A stretch of DNA of 64,000 nt from Clavaria fumosa (lineage: Eukaryota > Basidiomycota > Agaricomycetes > Agaricales > Clavariaceae). The position numbers were made by a program, and so were the translations under genes. The notes beneath the pieces are model-generated. The model saw only the letters and a program-made list of their open reading frames with translations. It searched no databases and was not told where the DNA came from. Positions 55,584-64,000 of the stretch are shown here, in pieces. Location of the stretch: NCBI GenBank assembly GCA_951802425.1, contig OX637797.1, positions 2,232,001 to 2,296,000 on the forward strand, written 5' to 3'. Positions within the stretch are counted from its first letter, which is position 1; each line of letters starts with the position of its first letter.

Positions 55584-58061
55584 ATGGCTCCCTCTGTTTT
55601 CCCCCAACCGATTATGTTTGATAACGACGCTCTTTTTCAAATGCCCAACGCCCCCTCATTTTCTTCATCACTTCAACCAGCTCGCCACGACAATGCCATG
55701 ATGCATCCGATGCCCCCTTCGCTTCGTATTGAACACCTCGAGCTCGCAGACCTCCTCAAGAACCCTCATGTACAACAGATGTACAATAACTGGCAGGATG
55801 CATCCACACAGGCTGTCAAGGCACTACAAACGCAACAAGTTCTTTATCTCGAAAACAACCGCCTTCGCACAGAGATCGAGGATCTCAAGACCGCCAATTG
55901 GCGACAATTAGGGTTCCTTTTTTTCTTTTTTCTCTTTTTCCTCTTCGTTTACTCATTAATTCAAATATAGGGGAAAGATTTCACCATTGCCAGGAACGAC
56001 TTCAATCTCGCCCAGCGACTCGTACTCAACCATATCATTTGACTTCCAACCAGCGACGAGACCGACCCAATACCCACCCGAAGTTCTCTGGTGCCTCGAC
56101 GACTGTAAACGCGATCCTGACATGAAGATTTCCGAGTCAAATTTATCAAGACCCGCAATGGACAAAGCTATCCGCCATCCCGATGGGACGATGGTCTCCG
56201 CTGGTGAATGGTCTGCGATCAAGGCGACAGCTCGGCTTGTCAAAATCGACCTCCTGCAACTCTCCCCACCATCCGATCGACGAGCGAAAGGACGCGCCAA
56301 GACCAAGACATATTTCCGCACCTACTTCCCTCAGGAATGGACGACCGCAATCGCAAAGATGGAGAAGCAACAGCCCCTTTTGAGGCTCTGTGCTGCGCAC
56401 TGGAAGGCAGATCATGTCCTCGGTAATTCTCTCCTTATTCGAAATGACAAGTCCAAAGATTGTGACTATGACGAAACCGAGGACGATACGACATCGCACA
56501 GCACCAATCCGTCCGCCCGCCCTACCGCCCGTCCTCCCACTTATCCCCCGCCCTCCTCCAGTGGTTCGAAGCGACCTACATCGCCTATGCAATCTCCCAA
56601 GAACAAAAAGAACAAAACTACTGGTACATACGCTTTTCAGTTTCAAGCATTATCTCATTGTGTATTTACATGTAGATCCCCTGAAACGCACCAAGTTTGC
56701 CGCCCCAGGCTTCCTAAAACCCAAGAGTAAGATCGCCTCTACGAGTACCATTCCAGGCCCCAGCACAAGTGCTACCAGCAGTGTGAATGCGAATACGAGC
56801 ATTGGCACGATGGCCAGCATCAACACAAGTACTGCCGCCACGACTCACACGACTCACAGCCTCTCGATCTCATCAAGAAAAGGGAAGGCTCGTGCAGACG
56901 GCAACGCAACTACCGATAGCGCCTCGAATCTGGTCACCAACCAGGGCACAACCCACGACACTACGACCAATGGCTCCTCAAATCAAATGACTGATAAGAG
57001 TAATGTGCAGGCCAGCAGCAGCATCAACACTGGCGATGGCGCAAATGCGTGTAGTGCTCATATTGTAGCCTCTTGTGCGTCCCAAGTTCTTTGCACGATA
57101 TTCGCCTGCTCACATCGATCACATTTCATGCAGTTGAAAGTCTTAAAGGTATGTAATGTACTCTTATTATGTCTAGTTTGACATTACTGAGCCGCACATC
57201 TTTAACAGTCTTATTTTCGCAAGAATTTTCGTCGATTCCGCTTGCCATCAACCTCCTTGACGCCATGAGCACGAACATCATCCCCGACAGTGCTCAACCT
57301 TCTCAAGAAATGATTGCCTTCATTGAACGCATCGAGAACGCCGACCCGAACGACCCAAGCATCTCTGAAGATGACGGGAATGAGAGCTGGGGCCATGCCC
57401 AGTTCACTTCCGGTCATCTCTCCTTGCGTAGCGTGCTGACCAGTTGGGACAGCGTCGGAAACACCACAACTGCCTGTCGATTGATTGCTGCTGCCCTCAA
57501 GACCTCAGTCGTCGCAAGATATATTTGCGCTCAGAAGGGAATCAAGCCGTCATCATACTTGAGCGATATGTATTTAGGTATGGTTGTTGAACAGCTTTGG
57601 GAGGCATGGAGAAGTAAAGAAATGGTGCGTCGTTTCTGTCTCGGGATTTCTTCTACTTATTCCAAACATGTAGGTCACGGCTCCTTCATTGTCGGATGTG
57701 GCAACTTCGGCGGCGGCCCCACCCCCTCCTCTGCAGACGCTGGCCAGTCCCACAGTTATGCCCTCCCCCCAACCAGCACTTCGCACCCAGTTGCAGGTAA
57801 ACTCCGCTTCTGTTATTAGAGTGCAAACGGACTCACCTTGTCTAGCTTTTGACGAAAGAGGAGCTCAAAGAGCTCCTCAAGCAGAGCTCTCAAGCTGGTG
57901 CGGCAAAGAAGAGCCGCACCAAAGAAGGTTTTTATGCTTCTTTTTCTCAGATGGATTTCTAACCTTTATGAGCTACAGATCTAATATCCGTGGTTCTGCG
58001 TGAAACGAATATTTCAGCGGAGGTGATTGAAGGGATTGTAGGCTCAGTAAGCGTTCCTTAG
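55584..58061 (+). CDS. Transposon partner gene, 691 aa, unknown function
   Basis: Exons 55584-55912, 55971-56623, 56676-57050, 57134-57148 (15 nt), 57209-57624, 57674-57796, 57846-57927 and 57979-58061; every phase closes. Residues 55-105 form a coiled coil (VKALQTQQVLYLENNRLRTE region). Domain A, about residues 135-285: PPEVLWCLDDCKRDPDM, GEWSAIKATARLVKIDLLQL, KTKTYFRTYFPQEWTTAIAK, LLRLCAAHWKADHVLGNSLL. A long Ser/Thr/Asn-rich linker with basic patches follows. Domain B, about residues 455-600: FSSIPLAINLLDAMSTNIIP, SWGHAQFTSGHLSLRSVLTS, NTTTACRLIAAALKTSVVAR, YLGMVVEQLWEAWRSKE. A Lys-rich helix and short tail end it. I know similar agaricomycete hypothetical proteins but no function. Position inside the terminal repeats and divergent pairing with the transposase suggest a role in, or hitch-hiking on, transposition. 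Confidence 0.82.
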
Positions 58062-58160
58062 ATGATATTGATAATTTCTTACAGTTATTCAGCGACAAGG
58101 GAAGAAAGGAGTCCGGAGGGGTTGATGTAGAGCAGGTAGCGCATCATAACACCCTTGAAA
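58062..58160. other. 3' flank of partner gene inside the transposon
   Basis: Short non-coding spacer before the right subterminal array. Confidence 0.4.
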
Positions 58161-58164
58161 TTGT

Positions 58165-58480
58165 TGGACTTTGCCTCGACTTTAGCCTTGCAATCTATGA
58201 CTTTTGCTTGACTATTTGCAACATTTACCTGACTAACGTTTGACATTGAGTTGACGAAGTGGGAAAATTGATTATTATCAATATAATTAGCCGACGTTTT
58301 ATTGACTATTACTTGACTTTTACCCAACCTAGCTTGACTGTTGCTTGACTATAGCTAGTACTGTGCCGATGCCAATGGTTGACTATTATGCGACTGATTC
58401 AGTCCAGCAGCAGTCAGGCAAATGCAGCAAAAAGGGCATTTAGTCAAGTTGCCCCTCAAACTCGACTATTACTGTGCAAT
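58165..58480 (-). repeat. Right subterminal TGACTA array
   Basis: About ten or more TTGACTAT/CTTGACTT/CCTGACTA strings, the reverse complement of the left-arm motif, with a few in the opposite orientation (CAGTCAGG, TAGTCAAG) near the end. Confidence 0.8.
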
Positions 58481-58485
58481 AGCTG

Positions 58486-58505
58486 GACTTTGTGTTTTTA
58501 CAGAG
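58486..58505 (-). repeat. Right terminal inverted repeat
   Basis: Exact reverse complement of 49431-49450. Confidence 0.92.
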
Positions 58506-58512
58506 GATCACG
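58506..58512. repeat. Target-site duplication, right copy (GATCACG)
   Basis: Identical to 49424-49430. Confidence 0.88.
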
Positions 58513-58815
58513 GGTAGAGCACCTATACCACATTCAACGCCTGTACCTTAAGTACAACCAACGTCTTTGTTCTAGTTACATGTTGCGGTATACAAATGCT
58601 GATTCAAAAAATTAATAATTTGGTTGCACTTACAGTGTTGTGGGTGTACGTTGATTCTAACTCTGCGCTGAGAAATGGGCACGGGTTGTCAGAAACGAGG
58701 GGTATCATAGCTGTCGAAATTGGTTGAGGGCATCTGTCGTCGGATGGGAGGCAAATATTTTATCGGTTGGATACATATCAGTCTACCCTGGTTAAATTGT
58801 TATGCGTCGGCCAAC
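58513..58815. other. Intergenic between transposon and NOP9 stop
   Basis: About 300 bp of AT-leaning sequence; no gene recognised. Before insertion it would have adjoined the sequence left of 49424. Confidence 0.4.
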
Positions 58816-61646
58816 CTATTCCCCAGAAGCTATTGCCATTATGACACGCCCTTTGGCTGGATGACTCGGGTCCAGCGATCCCTTATGAGCTCTCGAGGCG
58901 CCAAATACGGCGTCAATCTCGTCTCCAGCCGTTGCCTTCCTTTTTCGTGTTTGTGGTAGGGAGTCATCCTGCGCGTTTCGCAGGTTGGCTGGCCCTGATT
59001 TGGTCTCAGAAAAATTTTCGACCGCCCCAGAGCGCGATTTGGATTCTGGAGCGAGTTGAGAATCTTTCCACTCATCCGGCCGCCGCCTCAGCAGGTAAAG
59101 ATTAAGCTTTCTGGCGAAGTATTTCCCATAGTAGCTGCCAGCCAGAGCCTGCTCGTGCAGAAACAGTGATCTGGCAATCTTCTCCTGCAAACGGGCCATC
59201 AAATTCGAACAAACGGAGTCAAATGGGAGCCACAAACACGTAAATATGGGTCGGCGAACGCCCAACACCGGTCTCCAACTCTGCTTCCGATCCTATCGTC
59301 AACGAGCAGATGGAAATGCCCGATCAGAGACAACACGAATGCGCATTTGTCCTTGCGAGATACCGTAGGTGAGTCAAGGAATGCATCCAAGACTCGAGAA
59401 CTGATCGGGTGATGTGCCATCTGAAGGAGGGTCTTTATCGAAAGCGATCTTATACTTTACGATGAAGGTTTATCAAAAGCAGTACATTGTAGAGAATTCG
59501 ATAAGACAGACCTTCTGACGACGTCACTATTGTGTGGTTCAGATAAACGGAGGAGGGACTGAAGGAGCATAGCACCCTGAAGACTTGATTCTGTCGGCTT
59601 TTCAGGTGTGACTTGAGAATGATGGCGTTTGTATTGAGCCTCCTGAGATTCTCTAGACATTTCTGACGATTGATAATCCTGAATGCGCGTCAATAATCGC
59701 AATTCTTTCCCATTCCAATTGGATTTCACCTCAAGAGGCGTCAATCTCAGCGCACACATAACAAGTGATGTGTGGTCATCGCTCGTTCGCAGGCCTAAGG
59801 CTCGATGTATTATCTGCCGTGAAAATCAGCACTCGCCGAGAATGTGGGGAAAGACGCCCTAACCGCGTTAACTTCGTCCTCATACGAACGAAGCTCGGCC
59901 GCACGGTCTATCATTGCACGCAACACACCAGTCCTATTTGTGTCTTACAATCATGTGAGGGCCGATTCAGGACAGGAAGGTCTGCAGCACCCACTGACGG
60001 CTTTCTCGGCCACCGCCGCAAGCTCTGTGCAAGCTTGTCCTAGTTGCACCAAATTGCACCGGCTCACGGCTTCGGCTAATACGAAATTTGCGATCGGGTG
60101 CACCGCCAATCGCGACAAATTGCCAACGAAGTAAAGTGACCACATTACGTCGAAAGCGGCGGGGGGCGCGCGTGAGACCAATGTTTCAAGTAGATGTGAT
60201 GTGGTGGCGTCGCGCAGAAGGGTTGCCACGAAATCCGACTGAGAGTGTGATACACTGGGCTGGGAATCTTGGAAAAAGAAGCATCAGACGGTCTAATGGT
60301 ACAAGCAAACAGCCAAATTCCTTACGGATGGCACTGATTAAGCCAACGAGTACCCTATCCATTAGAGAATCGGACATATCTGATCGGCCCAGGTCTGCCT
60401 CAATTTCAACGAGTATCTGTCAATGGGGTCAGTAATCGCTTGTTTGGTCAAATAGAAAAGGGAAACTACCTGAATGACAGGACTTGAGACTTGATTGACA
60501 GCAAGCGTCCTCGTTTCATTGTCCCCAAGTTCATCTTTCATGAGTTGAACAAATTCAGCAGCAGCATGATGGAACACCTCGGGGCAACTTATGCTACTAC
60601 GTGTTTTCGCTTCTGGAGAGTCTGAAAAGAGCGACTTGAGGGGTCCTTGACGTGCGGCCCATGCCGCACTTTTTTTTGATCGATTGGCAGGATTATGCCT
60701 TCGTGTGGTAACTGACGAAGCGAGAGATGGGCACAGCAGCAGCAGAAGAGCGCGGAACACATGTGAAGCAAATTGATCCATCACGAGCCGTAAAAATAAA
60801 GGCCTAATCTCCTGAGGTATACGGGCAATGAAGTTGGAAAGGTCTCTGGCAGAAGTAGAGCAATTTAGCTGACCTCACAGACATCCAACACAAGTTGGGT
60901 CATGGACCTCAGCTCACCGTGTTCTGGTGAATCAGGTAGGCTTGGAAGTATTCCTCTAGTCTGGTTCTGAATTAGAAGAGGCTCGGGTCTGGGAAGGATT
61001 CGCGCACCTCGCGGGAGACAGTGTCAGCTGCAAGATTAAATATTGTTTGGCATATATGCGACGCAAACCTATTCGTCATGAGAACGTTGTGACTGTCCAA
61101 TGAAAAGATCAATTAGGATGAAATCTCCAGCAATCAATAACATTTGCTTACGAGCCTGCCAATGAGTCTAAAAACACACGCCGGGCAAAGTCATCCATAG
61201 AATAGAGCATTCGTTCAAGAATATGAGAGCATTCGGCATCGGTAGCGAGCTGCTTTTCCTTGCCTGTCATTTCAGTCAAAGCCGCAACGAAGAAGAGACG
61301 CCGCTCTATTGTGGTACTCAGTAAAAAATCACATTATGAAAGCCGTGTGCAACCCAGTCGAACCTTCTCTCGGGTCAGCATCTCCGCCTTCATCTGCACG
61401 ATGAAATGATGAGTCTTTCCATTCCCGAATTTGAACGTCCACGGTCCTGAAGTACGCCTTCACCTCGGCATCGACGTGACCGAAAGGAGCCTGCTCGTCG
61501 AATTCGCCCTCGCTTGTGTTACGAGGTTCTCGAATTATCCAGGATGGGCCAGCTTCAGGTGGCACTGGAGCGGACTGTGGCTCAGCATCAGATTCTTCCG
61601 CCCTTTTCTTGTGTTTTTTCCCTCGTTTTCGATGTTCTCGAGGCAT
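58816..61646 (-). CDS. NOP9: Nucleolar Pumilio-repeat protein NOP9, 769 aa
   Basis: Eleven exons: 61646-61364, 61305-61152, 61092-61008, 60966-60874, 60811-60470, 60416-60303, 60259-59995, 59943-59833, 59794-59512, 59448-59238 and 59184-58816; phases close throughout. NOP9 binds pre-rRNA and is needed for 18S rRNA maturation. The start [15 protein letters not shown] is followed by the family block [20 protein letters not shown]. Pumilio-like repeats follow: [20 protein letters not shown] with [117 protein letters not shown]. The C-terminus [20 protein letters not shown] and [20 protein letters not shown] is diagnostic. Several splice sites are close to alternatives but only this set keeps the repeats in frame. 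Confidence 0.9.
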
Positions 61647-61725
61647 GGCGTCGGTGCTAGAAGCCGTTCCCAATTCGGTACAAACAACCCCTGTCTCCTC
61701 CTCGGACACCCAAGTCCTCTAGCCA
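61647..61725. promoter_or_regulatory. 79-bp bidirectional promoter NOP9/NCS6
   Basis: Only 79 bp separate the opposing start codons of NOP9 and NCS6. Both function in making rRNA or tRNA, so shared control is plausible but inferred. Confidence 0.5.
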
Positions 61726-63098
61726 ATGCCACCCCGACTATGCGCGCTGTGCTCGACCGCCCGACCTATACTGAAGCGTCCGAAGACTGGCCAGCAAATT
61801 TGCAAGGGCTGTTTTTTTACAGTCTTCGAGACCGAAATACATCACACCATCACCGAAGCAAAGCTCTTCAAGCCTGGAGATCGAGTCGCAATTGGAGCGT
61901 CCGGTGGAAAGGGTGAGTGCACAGCTGGCTCTTAAGGCGATAGCTAAACATCGCTTTCCACTCACCCGACCAGACTCAACAGTATTGGCGCATGTCATGA
62001 AGACACTCAACGAGAGATACCTCTATGGCTTGGATCTATTCTTACTCTCTATTGACGAAGGCATTACGGGCTATCGGGATGACTCTCTCGAGGTACAGAT
62101 TGCCGATTTTGCATTTCGCGGTAGCTCACCTCGTCTACAGACTGTTAAGCGAAACCAGCAGCAGTATGACATGCCTCTCAAAATCCTGTCCTACGACGAG
62201 CTATACGGCTGGACTATGGATGCTATTGTCTCTCAAGTTGGGAGAAAGAACAATTGTACATTCTGTGGTGTCTTTCGTCGACAAGCGCTCGACCGGGGAG
62301 CTGCAATGATAGGTGTCGATCATATAGTGACAGGTCATAACGCAGACGATATCGCGGAGACGGTCCTTATGAATAGTGAGTGCACCCTTCAATTGTAATC
62401 AATGATCCTCATTACCGCTTCCTGTGAGTCATGCGCGGCGACATCGCGAGATTGGGTAGGTGCACGTTGATATGCACGCAAGGTGAAGACACAATCAAGC
62501 GGTCTAAGCCGTTCAAGTATACCTATGAAAAAGAAATAGTAATGTGGGTGTTCTGCCTTACTCCATGATGTGACCTGTATCATATATATGTGATGCAGGT
62601 ATGCATATTTCAAGAAATTAGACTATTTTTCGACAGAATGCATCTATTCTCCTGATGCTTACCGCGGGCACGCACGCACATTTCTCAAAGATTTGGAAGC
62701 TGCGAGGCCCAGCGCAATCATAGACATCATACACTCTGGAGAAGCATTCGAACTTAAAGAGGAAGTAAAAGCCTCCCAGAATGTCCAACGTGCGCATTGC
62801 AGCCTCATTTTCAGAATCACGATGCAGCCCCTCACATCGCAATACATCAGAGACCTGTGAACGGTGTGGATACATGTCCAGTAATAAACTGTGTAAGGCG
62901 TGCACCTTGCTGGAAGGTCTAGAGCGTGGGATAGCAGACACCGCTATGGTACGACGATCTAAGTCATTATCCATTCCTGCTAACCCAGCGATGCTTAGCG
63001 CGAGCACACCGTCCACAAGCCAGATGGGTCGCAGACCGAGCACCTTGGGTCGTTGCCAACTGTATGCGAAAAGACAGCGCCTGGATGACATTAAGTAG
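61726..63098 (+). CDS. NCS6: Cytoplasmic tRNA 2-thiolation protein NCS6/CTU1, 380 aa
   Basis: Exons 61726-61912, 61974-62375, 62429-62543, 62599-62789 and 62851-63098. With NCS2 it thiolates U34 of tRNA Lys, Glu and Gln using sulfur from URM1. The N-terminal zinc site reads [20 protein letters not shown] then ICKGCF. The PP-loop ATP site SGGKDST is created across intron 1. The catalytic Cys region is [18 protein letters not shown], followed by [20 protein letters not shown], and [10 protein letters not shown] after intron 2. [40 protein letters not shown] and the C-terminal finger [21 protein letters not shown] complete the family pattern. Confidence 0.94.
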
Positions 63099-63106
63099 AT
63101 ATATAA

Positions 63107-64000
63107 TTATAACATAGTTCGGGGTTCCGAGTCCGTGGCCTGCTCCTGTGCCTGTCTCGTATTGTCCAGAACCTCTTTTAAGAGTTGATCGCTTTGTGCA
63201 AGCAATTTGATACTTCGAACCTGACTTTCCTCCCATGCAAGGACACGCCTGAAACCCAACAGCCCATATCCCCACATGTCGGTTTGTGCGCAATATTTGA
63301 TAGGAGCCTCCGTCTTCGAAGGTGCAGGAACATGGGACAAAGGCACGAGGGAGAGCTCGACAGCGGCGCTGGCTGCTGTATAGGGCTTGATGGTATGCTC
63401 CTTCGAGCCTAACAGCCGAGCCTAGCACTAACGTCAGGCTGCATGTCAGGGAAGGGCCAAGAGCAGCACTCACGAAATAGTATCCGAGAAAGTGGATCCA
63501 CTCTAGCAAGCAAAACCACCCGGTAAGCACCTTTCCGACGTTCGTGAAGGACACTCCGGGCTGTACGATGATATGTCGTATGGGGCACTTTTCTCTATCT
63601 AATTGTGCCGCGAGCAGCTCTATTTGGTATTTCGAGCCTTCATATGAAGTCTCGGTTTCAACAAGTTGCCAGTCCTCGGGATCTGCAAAATTTGGTTTGC
63701 CTTTGCTAGAGGACATCCATATAACGCGAGGGCTGATCGAAGAAGCGAGGAGTTTAGATTGGAGCAAGCGATACTGACAGGAAAGCCTGAGCTAAGCAAG
63801 TCTCAGAGAAGTAGCAGGATACGCACAATAACGAAGTGGCTGAAAACGTTACATTGCCACACCCGCCCAAAGCCGTCCTTGGTCCTCTCGCCTGAGTTTT
63901 GCAAGTAGAACAGGGGTTCTGAAAGAGCCTCTAGTGGATCTCTAAGCAACTGCCTGAAGAGTACAGGCCAGTATATTCTGACGAAGCTGGCGAAACCAGC
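63107..64000 (-). CDS. ERG27: 3-ketosteroid reductase ERG27 (5' part off the right edge)
   Basis: Exons 63421-63107, 63773-63474 and 64000-63827 (continuing). The enzyme reduces the C3 ketone of sterol intermediates during C4-demethylation in ergosterol synthesis. The visible part has DGFGRVWQCNVFSHFVI joined to YRLLQSKLLASSISPRVIWM, then the short-chain dehydrogenase motif in SYEGSKYQIELLAAQLD with catalytic Tyr and Lys, RHIIVQPGVSFTNVGKVL, a hydrophobic stretch, and YYFARLLGSKEHTIKPYTAA. The NAD(P)-binding Rossmann start lies outside the window. Tail-to-tail with NCS6, with only 8 bp between stop codons, so the 3' ends must overlap. Confidence 0.92.

Larger units (their letters stand above)
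49431..58505. mobile_element. Complete 9,075-bp DNA transposon with Tnp2-like transposase and partner gene
   Basis: Bounded by perfect 20-bp terminal inverted repeats CTCTGTAAAAACACAAAGTC and flanked by a perfect 7-bp duplication GATCACG. Inside each end is an array of TAGTCA-type repeats in mirrored orientation. It encodes two divergently transcribed genes whose starts are 153 bp apart: a transposase on the minus strand and a 691-aa unknown protein on the plus strand. Both read through without stops once spliced. The left two-thirds (to about 55,320) is almost free of CpG; the right third is not. Perfect repeats, perfect duplication and open genes indicate a young insertion. The ends are not CACTA/G and the 7-bp duplication is not the 2-3 bp of classical CACTA elements, so the superfamily is left open. 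Confidence 0.9.

Noticed and set aside
49431..58505. Classification of the element as a classical CACTA transposon
   Set aside because: The transposase is Tnp2-like, but the termini read CTCTG and the duplication is 7 bp, so the label is withheld.

Overview
The window looks like nuclear chromosomal DNA of a mushroom-forming basidiomycete (Agaricomycetes). Genes are dense, lie on both strands, and are cut by many 45-70 nt GT-AG introns. Exon chains built from splice sites join in frame into recognisable eukaryotic proteins (RAT1, eIF2B-delta, SEC22, ENP1, NOP9, NCS6). A U6 snRNA gene is present. BTB, heme-thiolate peroxidase and Tnp2-like transposase genes are typical of this class. There is no sign of bacterial or organellar organisation. 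All gene models were built by hand, and exon coordinates are given in each entry.

Layout. 1-9.1 kb: a KCS1-type inositol-polyphosphate kinase running off the left edge, an unrecognised 607-aa protein with a CpG-poor exon, and an FHA-forkhead transcription factor. 9.1-19.9 kb: MTFP1-like mitochondrial protein, eIF2B-delta head-to-head with the 15-exon RAT1/XRN2 exonuclease, a 604-aa unknown protein, SEC22 and U6 snRNA. 20-27.2 kb: BTB protein, MPO1-like dioxygenase, GatC-like subunit, then a tandem family of three related genes for small predicted membrane-anchored proteins (one dead copy and two intact). 27.7-30.3 kb: a GATA-like zinc-finger regulator. 30.4-33.9 kb: no gene recognised. 34-49 kb: BCAS3-like WD40 protein, a short heme-thiolate peroxidase, two agaricomycete-type proteins (one an alpha/beta hydrolase), UDP-glucuronate decarboxylase head-to-head with bystin/ENP1, and a glutamine-synthetase-fold enzyme. 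58.8-64 kb: NOP9 head-to-head with NCS6, which is tail-to-tail with ERG27 (off the right edge).

The most striking feature is a complete DNA transposon at 49431-58505 (9,075 bp). It has perfect 20-bp terminal inverted repeats, a perfect 7-bp target-site duplication (GATCACG), and mirrored subterminal arrays of TAGTCA-type repeats. It carries two divergently transcribed, apparently intact genes: a Tnp2-like transposase (about 1,034 aa) and a 691-aa partner of unknown function. The transposase half is almost devoid of CpG while the partner-gene half is not, so the element is a compositional mosaic.

Functional themes: RNA and ribosome biogenesis and translation (RAT1, ENP1, NOP9, NCS6, eIF2B-delta, U6, GatC), lipid and membrane traffic (SEC22, MPO1, ERG27), nucleotide-sugar supply (UXS1), inositol pyrophosphate signalling (KCS1) and transcription factors. 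Several housekeeping pairs share intergenic promoters of only 79-154 bp.
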